Source: Bacteroidales bacterium
Lineage (GTDB): Bacteria > Bacteroidota > Bacteroidia > Bacteroidales > UBA932
Length of the DNA stretch: 49,895 nucleotides
Direction of reading: 5' to 3'
NCBI GenBank assembly: GCA_024401865.1
Contig: JAKSKI010000006.1
Location: 1-49,895 of the forward strand
The translations under genes and the position numbers were made by a program. Under the pieces are notes generated by a model, which made no database searches, was not told where the DNA came from, and was given only the letters and a program-made list of their open reading frames with translations. Shown one piece after another: positions 1-9,139 of the stretch. The first letter of the stretch is position 1, and the number at the start of each line of letters is the position of its first letter.

Positions 1-2
1 CG

Positions 3-158
3 GCCGGCACAATGGTCTCCGGGAAGACAATGAGAAGGATAAGGAACGGCTATCTCCACGAGATATGCTATCAGTCCGACCCTTATGCTTTGCAGTCAGT
101 AAGGAACTCCTGCAAAGGCTATTTCTCGCATTTCAAATCACACATTCATCTCTTCTGA
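3..158 (+). CDS. Reverse transcriptase C-terminal end (partial, DGR-like)
   Basis: An open frame enters from the left edge and stops with TGA at 156-158, giving 51 visible residues. The tail has the pattern S-G-K-T-M-R-R-I, then after a gap R-N-S-C-K-G-Y-F-S-H-F-K-S-H-I. This resembles the end of reverse transcriptases of diversity-generating retroelements, which have a basic strand of the type SNRTxxNxxxxI followed by NSYxGxxxHxxxxxI. The RT catalytic YxDD motif would lie upstream of the window, so the call rests on the tail alone. The gene converges on the AddA-like gene and their 3' ends overlap by 26 bases. No template repeat can lie directly downstream, because coding sequence on the other strand begins there. 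It could also be a retron or Abi-type RT, or an unrelated protein. Confidence 0.45.
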   Translation, partial: AGTMVSGKTMRRIRNGYLHEICYQSDPYALQSVRNSCKGYFSHFKSHIHLF

Positions 159-2871
159 CGTACCAGACGACGCCCTTGACGTCGCTGTAGCCCATCTTGC
201 GGTAGAGCCTTACATATTCGCTCACCTGACGCCTGTGGGAAGGGCGTTCCTCGCCGAACTTGTAGTCGATGATTGTGATGCTGTCCCCGTCCTTTATGAC
301 CCTGTCGGGGCGGTGGCATTGTCCGTCGTCTCCGATGATGGTGACTTCGTTGCCGGATTTGACCTTGCCGAACCATTCGGGATGGGCCCCTATGCGCTCG
401 GACAGAAGTTTGAAGGCTTCTTCGCCCCGGGATCTGTCGATGGCTCCGGAGGCGACTGCTCCGTCCACTGCGGCCTTCAGGTCGGATGCTTCCCTGACTT
501 CGGAGAGTATGCCGTGCAGAATGATGCCTTCGAGTCTGGGGGATGCTCCGGGCCCAGTGATGCCCTCTTCTCCAAAGAAGTCGGCCGCGTCTGTGGATGG
601 CTGGAGCCTGCCGCCCAGAGGGATGGACTCGTATACGGCCGGGAAGGTGTTGTCTTTGAGTCTGCTGTCCCTTTCCATCAGATTGAAATCGTACATCGTC
701 CCATAGCTTCTGTCAGAGCAGGCGCCTGAGAATGCGTACAGGATTTCAGAGAGCGACGAATATTTGGGATGTCCCTTGGCAAGTCCCTCACGGAAGGTTT
801 TGCTTGGTTCGGAGGCTATTACGTGAAGGCATTTCGCTGCCCTTGTCAGGGCTACGTAGAATATGTTGAGATTGTCGACGGTCTGCAGATAGTATTCCTT
901 GCGGTAGCTCTCCGCATACATCGTGTTCTCTGACCTGGAGGAGAGGGGGAAGGGGTATATCCCGTCAAGTCCCTCTCCCTCGATGCGGCACCAGTGCGTA
1001 TTGTGTCTGAACAGTTTCACGCTTTCGGCGTAAGGGAAGATGACGTAGTGGAATTCGAGGCCCTTGGACTTGTGTATGGTGATGACACGGATGGAGGCCG
1101 AATCTTCGGGGGAGCCTACATATATTGTCGCATCCTTCCAATGCTGGAGGTAAGCCTTGAGGTTGTTGCCGTTCGCTTCGGTCCAGTTCTTGACGTCATC
1201 CATAAAGGTCTGGACGAAGAGGGTCTCGCCTTCGAACAGTTCGGGATCCAGGGCTTTGAGCTGCCGCAGCAGGGCTTCGCACAAGTCTGCGAGTGAGAAA
1301 TACTGCTCCGGCCAATCTATGTTGAGGCTGGCGGACAGGAATCTGCCTATGCTGTCTTCGGGATTGTCAAAGCCGCTCAACAGTGATACCAGGCGCCTTA
1401 CGGTGACCGAGGACTTGAGATTGAGCGAATCGTCCGAAATGACAGGGTAACCTTCCCTTATGAGGGCTTCGGCTATGGATGCGCCATCTGTGTGGTCGCG
1501 TACAAGTATTGCGATGTCGTTCCACCCGGCTCCGGCTTCCCTCGCGGCAGCGATGGATTCCAATACGACCTTCTCCTGGTCGTCGGCGAATGAGACACGC
1601 ACGAATCCCTCCTGCCCGTCATCTGTCCTGGGCTCCTGCCGGACATCGGAATATATGTCACTGATGCCGAGCGCTTCTGCCGCATAGGTGAAGAAGTCGT
1701 TGTTGAAGTGCACAATCTGCCGGCAGCTTCTCCAGTTGCAATCCAGCGACTTCGGCTCCTTGCCGGGGAATTCTTCGCTGACCCTGCTGTTGAGCAGATT
1801 CCAGTCCGAGTCCCTCCAGCGGTAGATGCTCTGCTTGACATCTCCCACAATCAGACTTTCGCATCCGTTGTCCTCGCTCTCGTGGAGGAGGGGCTTGAAG
1901 TTGTCCCACTGTATGTTGGATGTATCCTGGAATTCGTCAAGGAGGAAATGCTCGTAACGTACGCCCAGCTTCTCGTAGATGAAAGGGGCGTCGGAACCGT
2001 CGATTATGTCCCTGAGGATAGTGTTGGACTCGTCCAGGCACATAAGGTTCTTCTCCTTGAGCAGGGAGTTGAATTCCCTGAGGAATTCGCCCGCCAGTCC
2101 CAGGTTATAGGTGTGTTTGTCTATATCGCGTGCCGTGTTGTAGACCTCGAAAGGCCTGCCGAACAACTCTGAGAGGTCCGCATCTGCGGCAAGCGCTTTC
2201 TTGCCGGGCATCTTGTATGCTCCGGATGGTTCGGGCCTGAGGCCGAAGGCGGCCGCTTTGGATTCGAAATCACGGATGATTCCGCGGCAGTGCCTGTGCA
2301 GGGCTGCGAGCCTTGTCTTGTCAAGGCTGTCCGTGCCGACGGTCTCGACCAGCTGACGGAATTCCTCGCTCTTGAGCTGCTTGGCTATGGTGTACAATTC
2401 TTCGTTGAGATTGTATCTCTCGCCGGCCTCCACTTTTTCTTTGACGCATTCCTTGAGCCAGCCCAGGAGTTCTTTCTTGTCTTCGGTGAGCGAGTCCAGA
2501 ATCCGGTCCATTGCCTCGGCCGTGATGGAGTCCCTGTCAAGCTCCAGCTGGTAGGATGCGAACTGACCGATCTCTCTGGAGAATGCCTTGAGGGTGGTCT
2601 GGAAGAATTTGTCGATGGTGCTTACCGCGAATGCGCTGTAGTCGTGGAGTATGTCGGTCAGTATCGCCTTGGCCTTCGGATTGTCGGCCGACACCTTGTA
2701 CAGGTCCGACAGAATGCGGCCCTTCATCTCTGCGGTAGCCTTGTTGGTGAAGGTTACGGCAAGTATATGGCGGTAGGCGTACCTGTCCGGCGAATCCATC
2801 AGCAGTCCGATGTATGTGTGGGCAAGCGTGTAGGTCTTGCCCGATCCCGCAGAAGCTTTGACTATTTTCAT
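133..2871 (-). CDS. AddA/RecB-like UvrD-family helicase-nuclease
   Basis: This 912-residue protein is an ATP-dependent DNA helicase with a C-terminal PD-(D/E)xK nuclease, expected to act with the upstream AddB-like protein in processing double-strand ends for RecA. Superfamily 1A motifs are visible: Walker A GSGKT (9-13), motif II LLDEFQDTS (310-318), motif III VGDVKQSIYRWR (342-353), motif V ITIHKSKGLEF (597-607) and motif VI FYVALTRA (671-678). The nuclease residues are a His near 786, RPDRV (854-858), DYK (869-871) and a Gln near 882. The start overlaps the stop of the AddB-like gene by ATGA, so translation is probably coupled. The 3' end overlaps the convergent reverse transcriptase gene. 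Bacteroidota often annotate this protein simply as UvrD-helicase domain protein; the AddA assignment comes from pairing and domain order. Confidence 0.9.
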   Translation of the reverse strand: MKIVKASAGSGKTYTLAHTYIGLLMDSPDRYAYRHILAVTFTNKATAEMKGRILSDLYKVSADNPKAKAILTDILHDYSAFAVSTIDKFFQTTLKAFSREIGQFASYQLELDRDSITAEAMDRILDSLTEDKKELLGWLKECVKEKVEAGERYNLNEELYTIAKQLKSEEFRQLVETVGTDSLDKTRLAALHRHCRGIIRDFESKAAAFGLRPEPSGAYKMPGKKALAADADLSELFGRPFEVYNTARDIDKHTYNLGLAGEFLREFNSLLKEKNLMCLDESNTILRDIIDGSDAPFIYEKLGVRYEHFLLDEFQDTSNIQWDNFKPLLHESEDNGCESLIVGDVKQSIYRWRDSDWNLLNSRVSEEFPGKEPKSLDCNWRSCRQIVHFNNDFFTYAAEALGISDIYSDVRQEPRTDDGQEGFVRVSFADDQEKVVLESIAAAREAGAGWNDIAILVRDHTDGASIAEALIREGYPVISDDSLNLKSSVTVRRLVSLLSGFDNPEDSIGRFLSASLNIDWPEQYFSLADLCEALLRQLKALDPELFEGETLFVQTFMDDVKNWTEANGNNLKAYLQHWKDATIYVGSPEDSASIRVITIHKSKGLEFHYVIFPYAESVKLFRHNTHWCRIEGEGLDGIYPFPLSSRSENTMYAESYRKEYYLQTVDNLNIFYVALTRAAKCLHVIASEPSKTFREGLAKGHPKYSSLSEILYAFSGACSDRSYGTMYDFNLMERDSRLKDNTFPAVYESIPLGGRLQPSTDAADFFGEEGITGPGASPRLEGIILHGILSEVREASDLKAAVDGAVASGAIDRSRGEEAFKLLSERIGAHPEWFGKVKSGNEVTIIGDDGQCHRPDRVIKDGDSITIIDYKFGEERPSHRRQVSEYVRLYRKMGYSDVKGVVWYVRRDECVI

Positions 2872-5657
2872 CGGCCGCAGATGTTTCTGAATTTACAATA
2901 TGAGCAGGACTTGGCATCCTTTGTCCTTGTCCAGGGCCTGCCCGTGTCTGCAATCTGTTCCAGCAAGGCGTTCACCTTCCCGTCCATAAGCGTGCAGAAC
3001 CTGTCATTCAGGGCAACGTTCTCCACTTCATTGGTGAACAGGCGGGCCGGCTGGTATATGGAATTGACGATGCTCCGTCCTCTGACTTCTTCGAGCCCCC
3101 GTGACATGATGTCATAGAGGTAAAGCTGCAAGGCAATGTTGGGCCTTTCCTTGACATTGTCGCCGAACAGGTCGCCGACCACTTTCTCGGCATTGTCTTC
3201 GTTGATGATGAAGTCATTGTCCGTGACTTTGCCCGTCTTGTAGTCCACAATCCGTACTTCTCCAGGGGAGAACGAGTCCAATCTGTCGATGTATCCGACA
3301 AACTTGAATCCTCCGATTGTCCTCGAGACCTTACGCTCGAGCCCGAGTATTTTGAACGAGGGTACTCCGTATCTGTCAAGCAGTTCGAGGTCGCTGGACA
3401 GCACTCTGGCCACATAACGGCACACCATATCCTCGAATAGGAGGTTGCGTCCGCTGATCTCGAAGGTGCGCAGGGTCTCCATTATGTGCCTGTCCACGCA
3501 TTCCTTGATACGCTCCCGGTCAGACAGAAGACTCCTCAGATATGCGGCTGTAATGCTCTCGCGGTGATTGTACAGCTCTTCCATCGTATTGTGGAAGACG
3601 GTGCCCATCGTGCCGGAATCGAGGGATTCGTTGACGTCCTCGTCCTCCTTAAGGCCGCACACCGATTTGTAATAGAACTTGGCCTGGCACTTGAGGTAAT
3701 TCTCAAGAGCTGTGGCGGACAGGTGACCTGAGCGGAGAGCCTCTATGTGTGCCTCTGTCTTGGGGATGTCGTCGCTGTTGTCGGTATGCCGCAGGGGGGC
3801 CTTGGCCGTGAATCTCTCCACCGGTACTCCGAAATGGAGCTCGAGCTGCTTGATGTACCGGCTCTCTTCGCCCGACCTGGTGCCTTCCGCACGCGAGTCA
3901 TACAGCATTGTCACCTGCTTGGCCCTTCTGATCAGCCTGTAGAAATAATATGCCCAGACGGCATCCTGGTGCTCATATGTAGGCAGCCCGAACGCCTTGC
4001 GCAGTTCGGGAGGGATGAATGACTCCCTGACCGAGTGGCGGGGGAATATGCCTTCGTTGCAGTTGAGGATGATGACGTTGTCAAAATCCAGGGCTCTGGT
4101 TTCCAGGGGACCCATTATCTGAAGGCCTTCCAGCGGTTCGCCCTTGAACGGAACGGCCATTCCTGCGGCCACCTGCCCGAGGAGCCTGTAATATGTGACA
4201 GGCTTGATGTCGGGCCCGTAGGACTTCAATTTGCCGATTGCAAGGTAAAGGTCTCTGGCGAAGTCCAGTTCGAGAGACATCCCGGCATTGTCCCGGATCT
4301 GCGGGGCGAGACTGCTGATGATGTCCTGCTGGTATTGAGCTATGGACTGTACGTCCTCTCCCGCCGGCTTGAATATGCGGTCAAACAGAGGGGTGCCGCC
4401 AAGTTTCTCCATCGGGATGTAGTACCGGGCCTCGTCCTTGACGGACTTCACCCTGTCTTTCTCTTCTTCGGAAAGCACTGTCTTGAACAGGCTGTTGGAG
4501 AATATGGCCCGGACCTGTTTGTGGTAGAACAGGATTTCCCCTTCCCGCTCACGGATGTGGAGCTGCATGGCGGCAATGTCGTTCATCAGGGACCAGAGCG
4601 AACTGCCGCTCATTGCGTACCCCATCGTGACGTTGAGCTTGGAAATGTCACCGGGAATCGAGTTCAACACAGGTACAAGCATTTTCTCATCGGGAAGGAT
4701 GATGGCCGTGTCAATGCCGGGGATGCCTGGCTGCTCCGACAGCAGGGCGGGCAGCTGCTTGGCCTGTCCCACTGTGGACGGTACGCTGATGACCCTTATC
4801 CGGGGTATGTCGTTGTCATCCTGCAACTCGAATGCCTGGGGGAATTCCTGTACGAACGATGACAGGAATAGCGAGGATTTGTTGTTGCGGTCCGTGGTCA
4901 TCGGCCCGGAATAGTCCCAGCAGAATTCTGCCATTCCGGCGTTTGCGCACTTGCGCATCAGTGTCTTCTCGCATTCGTTCAGGGCGTTCAATCCTACGAA
5001 TATGAATTTGTCAGCATCGGGGAACGAACGGGCGAGTACGTCCGGAGCGGATTCTTCGTTCATCCGTTCAACCGTGGAACGGTAGACCTGGCCTTCATAG
5101 GACAGGCCCTCCCCGTCCAGGGACTCTCTGAAATCCCGGTACAGAGGCAGGAGCAGGTCCCAGATATGTCTGAATTCAGCCTTTATGCGCCCGTCCTTCT
5201 CGAAATGGCTGACGAAACGGCGGACGGCTTCCTCCTGCGTGGGCGTAAGGTAGGAGAACGAGTCCCTCATACCCTTGAACTGGGCCACGTTGGTGAAAAT
5301 GCCGGACGCGTCGACCAGGTATTTGTCCATGTCATCGAAATCGGAGAGCAGCACGTCTCCCCAGAATATGAAATCATCCAGTGATTCCGCCCTGACATTG
5401 AACTTCCTGTACGAATCGTACAGCCTGAGCAGCAGGTGGACCCTGTCGGCAGACTTCCTTTCGGCCAGGATGAAGAAGAACTCGTTCATCGTCAGCATCA
5501 ACGGGGCCGTTACGGGGACACCGGACTGCCGGACCGCATCTCCAAGATACTTCTTGAAGAAGGTCAGGGACCGCTTGTTGGGGAATATGAAGCATTTGCG
5601 GACCAGAGAGCCCTCCGAGTGGTAGTGCGAGGCGACTTGCTTGAGGAATGGAGTCAT
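2868..5657 (-). CDS. AddB-like PD-(D/E)xK exonuclease subunit
   Basis: This 929-residue protein is the likely partner of the AddA-like helicase. It has no clear Walker A motif at its N-terminus (the corresponding strand reads FIFPNKRS), so it is probably helicase-inactive like other AddB-type subunits. The nuclease domain is C-terminal, with DYKTGK starting at D805. Four cysteines suit the AddB iron-sulfur staple: C657 (in YLKCQAKFYY) and C918, C921 and C927 in the last 12 residues. An ATG seven codons upstream (5678) is possible, but the ATG at 5657 forms an ATGA overlap with the LolA-like stop, as at every other junction of this operon, and is preferred. Confidence 0.85.
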   Translation of the reverse strand: MTPFLKQVASHYHSEGSLVRKCFIFPNKRSLTFFKKYLGDAVRQSGVPVTAPLMLTMNEFFFILAERKSADRVHLLLRLYDSYRKFNVRAESLDDFIFWGDVLLSDFDDMDKYLVDASGIFTNVAQFKGMRDSFSYLTPTQEEAVRRFVSHFEKDGRIKAEFRHIWDLLLPLYRDFRESLDGEGLSYEGQVYRSTVERMNEESAPDVLARSFPDADKFIFVGLNALNECEKTLMRKCANAGMAEFCWDYSGPMTTDRNNKSSLFLSSFVQEFPQAFELQDDNDIPRIRVISVPSTVGQAKQLPALLSEQPGIPGIDTAIILPDEKMLVPVLNSIPGDISKLNVTMGYAMSGSSLWSLMNDIAAMQLHIREREGEILFYHKQVRAIFSNSLFKTVLSEEEKDRVKSVKDEARYYIPMEKLGGTPLFDRIFKPAGEDVQSIAQYQQDIISSLAPQIRDNAGMSLELDFARDLYLAIGKLKSYGPDIKPVTYYRLLGQVAAGMAVPFKGEPLEGLQIMGPLETRALDFDNVIILNCNEGIFPRHSVRESFIPPELRKAFGLPTYEHQDAVWAYYFYRLIRRAKQVTMLYDSRAEGTRSGEESRYIKQLELHFGVPVERFTAKAPLRHTDNSDDIPKTEAHIEALRSGHLSATALENYLKCQAKFYYKSVCGLKEDEDVNESLDSGTMGTVFHNTMEELYNHRESITAAYLRSLLSDRERIKECVDRHIMETLRTFEISGRNLLFEDMVCRYVARVLSSDLELLDRYGVPSFKILGLERKVSRTIGGFKFVGYIDRLDSFSPGEVRIVDYKTGKVTDNDFIINEDNAEKVVGDLFGDNVKERPNIALQLYLYDIMSRGLEEVRGRSIVNSIYQPARLFTNEVENVALNDRFCTLMDGKVNALLEQIADTGRPWTRTKDAKSCSYCKFRNICGR

Positions 5658-6094
5658 CGCAAGTCTGTGATTACCCATCCGGCATCCAGGTCGGGAACGC
5701 TGAATACGGAGTCGTCCGATGAAAGTTCGTGCACGGAGACGGAGGATGACTTGAAATCGCGTACCGACCCTATGCTTCCGTCGATGTATTCGTCAATTCT
5801 GACGGCGTCTTCGATATATGCCTCCCTTGCATTGAAATCAAGACAACTTATTGTCCTGCCGTCGCAATAAATTTCCAGACCGTTGCCGCTTATGCGGAAC
5901 CTGTCACCCTGAAAAACGGCGTGTCCGCTGTACAGTACCGGTACGTCGCCGCTCGTGACGCTGAATGAATAGTCCGCCTCCACCCGGTGGTCCTGCGCCT
6001 TGGCGAGAAGGCTGACCATCTCTTCAGGCAAAGAGGCCGCTCCCCGGGGGCAGAACATGCACAGGAGCAGGAGTATGGCGGCTAAGCGTTTCAT
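5654..6094 (-). CDS. LolA-like periplasmic protein
   Basis: A 146-residue secreted protein. It has a signal peptide (basic MKR, hydrophobic to about residue 18, small residues before SLPEE) and then a beta-rich domain with the LolA-type pattern of a 'grFRISG' strand followed by 'YCDGRT' and 'NAREAYIED'. It is short compared with proteobacterial LolA (about 180 residues after cleavage) and fits the Bacteroidota LolA_2 type, which is thought to help move lipoproteins to the outer membrane. The position directly after ftsK matches the usual Bacteroidales order. Both ends overlap the neighbouring genes by ATGA. There is no lipobox before the mature start; two cysteines lie inside the signal segment. 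The transport role is inferred from the family. Confidence 0.75.
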   Translation of the reverse strand: MKRLAAILLLLCMFCPRGAASLPEEMVSLLAKAQDHRVEADYSFSVTSGDVPVLYSGHAVFQGDRFRISGNGLEIYCDGRTISCLDFNAREAYIEDAVRIDEYIDGSIGSVRDFKSSSVSVHELSSDDSVFSVPDLDAGWVITDLR

Positions 6095-8418
6095 TTTATG
6101 AACGTATCCAATATGGGTCTGAGGGAGTTGAGGTCGGGCACGAGCACCTGACGGGGCTTGGCTCCTTCCTGGGGGCCTACAATGCCTGCCGCCTCCAACT
6201 GTCCCATTACTCTCGCTGCTTTGGCAAATCCCATACCAAGCCTTGTCTGAAGGTATGATGTGGATGCTTTCTGCGTGGTCACGACAAGTTCGGCGGCTTC
6301 CCTGAACCTCTCGTCCACGTCATCCATATTGGTAAGAGATCCGCCCTCCTCGCCGCCTTCGTCCGCTTCGGGAAGGTAATACGGGGTGTTGTAGCACTTG
6401 GCGAAGCCGGTCTGGTTGCCGATGAATTCGGTCAGGGCGTCCACTTCCTCTCCGCTTACGTAAGCGCACTGGATACGCTCTTCATCTATGCCCACGGAGA
6501 ACAGCATATCTCCCTTGCCGATGAGCTTCTCCGCGCCGGGAGACCCGAGGATGGTCATCGAATCTATCCTGGATGCCACCCTGAAAGCTATCCTCATAGG
6601 GAAATTGCTCTTGATGATGCCGGAGATGACGTCAACGGAGGGACGCTGTGTGGCAAGAATCACGTGGATGCCGGCCGCACGTCCCTTCTGGGCCAGCCTG
6701 ATGATTGAATTGGTAATGCTCTTGGATGCCGCCCTCGTCTCGGGGGATGCTCCTATTGTCATAGTGAGGTCGGCATATTCATCCACGACGCATACTATGT
6801 ACGGCAGGTATCTGTTGCCCTTGTCGGGGCGGAGGTGGCGTTCCTTGTATTTCTCGTTGTAGAGGGTGATCTTGTTGACTCCGGCCCTGGACATAAGGTC
6901 ATATCGCTCGTCCATCTCCACGCAAAGTGACCTGAGCGTACGCTCTGCATCCTTCGGATTCTTGACGATGGCCTTGTTGCGCTCATCCTCTTCGGACCCG
7001 GCGTCGGGCAGTACCGCAAGATAATGCTTGACAAGGCGGGAATATGCCGAGAATTCGACCATCTTGGGGTCTATGAAGACAAACTTGAGCTCTGAGGGGT
7101 GCATCCTGTACAGCAGGGAACCGACTATCACGTTGAGTCCCACGGACTTGCCCTGCTTGGTGGCGCCCGCTATCAGGAGGTGGGGAGCGTCGGCAAGGTC
7201 GAACACCTTGACCTCCTGGGTGATGGTGTATCCGATGGCGACCGGAAGCTCGGCCTTGCTGTCACGGAACGATTCGTCATTGAGAAGTGACTTGAGCGGC
7301 ACTATCGAAGAGTTGTCGTTGGCCACTTCTATGCCGACGGAATCTGACAGCGCCACCACGCGTACTCCCTTGGCGTTCAAGGACAGGGCGATGTCTTCCT
7401 GCAAGCGCTTTATCTGTGAGATCTGCACGCCCGGAGCGGGGTATACCTTGTAGAGGGTGACTGTGGGACCGACGATGGCCTTGACGTCATTGACGTCTAT
7501 GCGGTAATTCTTGAGGGCTGCGCGAATCTTGTTGTTGTTGCGCGTAAGCTCGTCATTGGAGACTTTTCTCCGGCTTTTGGCATAGTCCTCCAGCAGGTCC
7601 AGGCTCGGGAACTTGTATCTTGGCAGTCCTTCCGGAGGGTCCATACGGTTGTCTATGGGCTTGAGTTCCTCCTCGACGCTGCGGTCCAGGGTGTCATCGG
7701 ATATGATTTCGAGACTGCCTTCGGTCTCATTGTCATCCGGGACTTCATCCGCCCGGGCGGGTTCCGGCTCTGCGGCATCCTGACAAACGGTCTCGGGCAG
7801 GGGCTCGGGTAAGGGCTCGGCGATTTCGGGCTCTTCCTCCATTCCGGCGTCAGTGCAGTCATCACTGCCGGACCCGGCACCGAGAGAGGAGAACCATTCG
7901 GTGAATCTGTGCGAACTGAAGAAAAGCCAGGAAAGGATAAGCACCGCAACAATGACTCCTGTCACGATGGAGCCGAAAAGATTGACCGATGCCTTGATGA
8001 CCCAACTGCCGAATCCTCCTCCAAGGCCTCCGCCGAAGGCATGGTCAAGGCCTGCGAGACTCCCCGCGAAAGCGAGTGCCAGGGAGGCGATGACGGCACC
8101 TGAGAGAGCGATGAGACAAGTCTTCACCAGCGGCCGGTCCCAGTTGAGGGCAAGCAGTCTGGCAGACACGGAAGCGAGGATGACCAGCAGTGCGAAACTG
8201 CCAAGCCCGAACAGGTCGCAGACGAGGAAATGTCCGAAACGGAATCCGAGCTTGCCCGCCTTGTTGCCGACTTCTTTGGCGGCATCCATCATCGCAGGGT
8301 CGGACAACAGGCTCATATCCTCCTTCCAGTGGAAGAGGTATGATGCGGACGAGAGCAGGGTGAATATGGCCAGCGCCGCCACCAACAGGCCTGTTATCCT
8401 GATTGTAGAGGTCTTCAT
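6091..8418 (-). CDS. ftsK: DNA translocase FtsK/SpoIIIE family
   Basis: A 775-residue septal DNA translocase. The N-terminal region has about four membrane segments (roughly 8-28, 68-92, 100-125 and 147-167). An acidic, proline-rich linker (about 185-260) follows, then the motor: FtsK alpha/beta domain from about 275, Walker A GATKQGKS (418-425), Walker B VCVVDEYADL (542-551) and ATQRPS (589-594). The C-terminal winged-helix gamma domain (about 705-760, with TSYLQTRLGMGFAKAARVM) normally reads KOPS-type polar sequences and activates XerCD at dif. It pumps chromosomal DNA through the closing septum. It is flanked by DUF4290 upstream and the LolA-like gene downstream, both with ATGA overlaps, in an operon that also encodes the AddA/AddB-like pair, so chromosome segregation and break repair are co-transcribed. 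Confidence 0.96.
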   Translation of the reverse strand: MKTSTIRITGLLVAALAIFTLLSSASYLFHWKEDMSLLSDPAMMDAAKEVGNKAGKLGFRFGHFLVCDLFGLGSFALLVILASVSARLLALNWDRPLVKTCLIALSGAVIASLALAFAGSLAGLDHAFGGGLGGGFGSWVIKASVNLFGSIVTGVIVAVLILSWLFFSSHRFTEWFSSLGAGSGSDDCTDAGMEEEPEIAEPLPEPLPETVCQDAAEPEPARADEVPDDNETEGSLEIISDDTLDRSVEEELKPIDNRMDPPEGLPRYKFPSLDLLEDYAKSRRKVSNDELTRNNNKIRAALKNYRIDVNDVKAIVGPTVTLYKVYPAPGVQISQIKRLQEDIALSLNAKGVRVVALSDSVGIEVANDNSSIVPLKSLLNDESFRDSKAELPVAIGYTITQEVKVFDLADAPHLLIAGATKQGKSVGLNVIVGSLLYRMHPSELKFVFIDPKMVEFSAYSRLVKHYLAVLPDAGSEEDERNKAIVKNPKDAERTLRSLCVEMDERYDLMSRAGVNKITLYNEKYKERHLRPDKGNRYLPYIVCVVDEYADLTMTIGASPETRAASKSITNSIIRLAQKGRAAGIHVILATQRPSVDVISGIIKSNFPMRIAFRVASRIDSMTILGSPGAEKLIGKGDMLFSVGIDEERIQCAYVSGEEVDALTEFIGNQTGFAKCYNTPYYLPEADEGGEEGGSLTNMDDVDERFREAAELVVTTQKASTSYLQTRLGMGFAKAARVMGQLEAAGIVGPQEGAKPRQVLVPDLNSLRPILDTFIK

Positions 8419-9083
8419 TTCCTCCTCTTCTTGAAATTGTTGCGTCCCTTGCGGTTGCCGCCACCGGGCTGACCCACATTGATGCCCATTCCGGGACGGG
8501 AATAGTTGGCATCCTGGGATATCTTGCCCAAGGTCATGCCTTCCGGCACCTTGAGCCTGTGGTCCGACAACTTCTCGATGTCGGCGAAAATGGTCTCGTC
8601 AGCCACGGAATCCTTGTTCCAGATAAGATACTGCTGTCTCATATAGGTGGCCAGCGAGTGTATCATCGCTGTCTTCATCTCCCCTTCCGGCTCGTCGCAG
8701 AGGAGGTTGATGATGCGCTCTATGTTGCGTCCGTAGTGAGTGGCCTTGATCTTGGAACCCTTCATCGGCAGGGGTACGGGCCTGGTCTCGAAGTCTTCGG
8801 CGACGGGGCAGGGATAGGGTGAATCCACATCGAGGTCGAAGCCTGCTATCATATACAGGTGATCCCACAACTTGTGTCTGAAGTCCTCCTGCGCGTGGAC
8901 TTGCGGATTGAGGATTTCCATAGACTTGATGACGGCCCTGGCCTGCTCGCTGCGCTTGTCCCTGTCAGGTATCTCCTTGAGCATTTCCACCATTCTGAGC
9001 ACGTTCCTGCCATACTCGGGCATATCAAGACGCTCGCGTTCGGTATTGTATTCGAGTTTGATTGAATTGTCGTTCCCTTCCAT
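8415..9083 (-). CDS. DUF4290 family protein
   Basis: A 222-residue cytosolic protein of the Bacteroidota-specific DUF4290 family. It is recognised by the opening LEYNTERERLDMPEYGRNV and a second block with HYGRNIERIINLL. It is mostly helical, with no signal peptide or membrane segment. The C-terminus becomes glycine-rich and then strongly basic (GRNNFKKRRK), which could contact nucleic acid. The family function is unknown. The ATG at 9083 is chosen because family similarity starts there and because a textbook promoter lies 25 bases upstream; an upstream in-frame ATG at 9131 would lie on the far side of that -7 element. It is the first gene of the five-gene ftsK-addB-addA operon. Confidence 0.85.
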   Translation of the reverse strand: MEGNDNSIKLEYNTERERLDMPEYGRNVLRMVEMLKEIPDRDKRSEQARAVIKSMEILNPQVHAQEDFRHKLWDHLYMIAGFDLDVDSPYPCPVAEDFETRPVPLPMKGSKIKATHYGRNIERIINLLCDEPEGEMKTAMIHSLATYMRQQYLIWNKDSVADETIFADIEKLSDHRLKVPEGMTLGKISQDANYSRPGMGINVGQPGGGNRKGRNNFKKRRK

Positions 9084-9108
9084 AAATAATCTCACTTGGT
9101 TTGATTGA

Positions 9109-9139
9109 CAAATATATGAAAACCGGTGCAAAAATTCAA
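9109..9139 (-). promoter_or_regulatory. Bacteroidota-type promoter for the DUF4290-ftsK-addBA operon
   Basis: On the minus strand, TTG (9139-9137), a 20-base spacer and TATATTTG (9116-9109) match the Bacteroidota -33/-7 consensus exactly. It drives the ATG at 9083, leaving a short leader. The -33 part overlaps the stop codon of the ApbE gene. Confidence 0.75.

Noticed and set aside
133-2871. Reading the AddA-like gene as a phage or plasmid defence helicase
   Set aside because: Its partner, domain order and housekeeping operon fit the AddA/AddB recombination pair; nothing defence-like flanks it in the window.
2290-3117. 275-codon plus-strand frame across the AddA/AddB-like junction
   Set aside because: Antisense to two well-supported nuclease-helicase genes; no recognisable motif.
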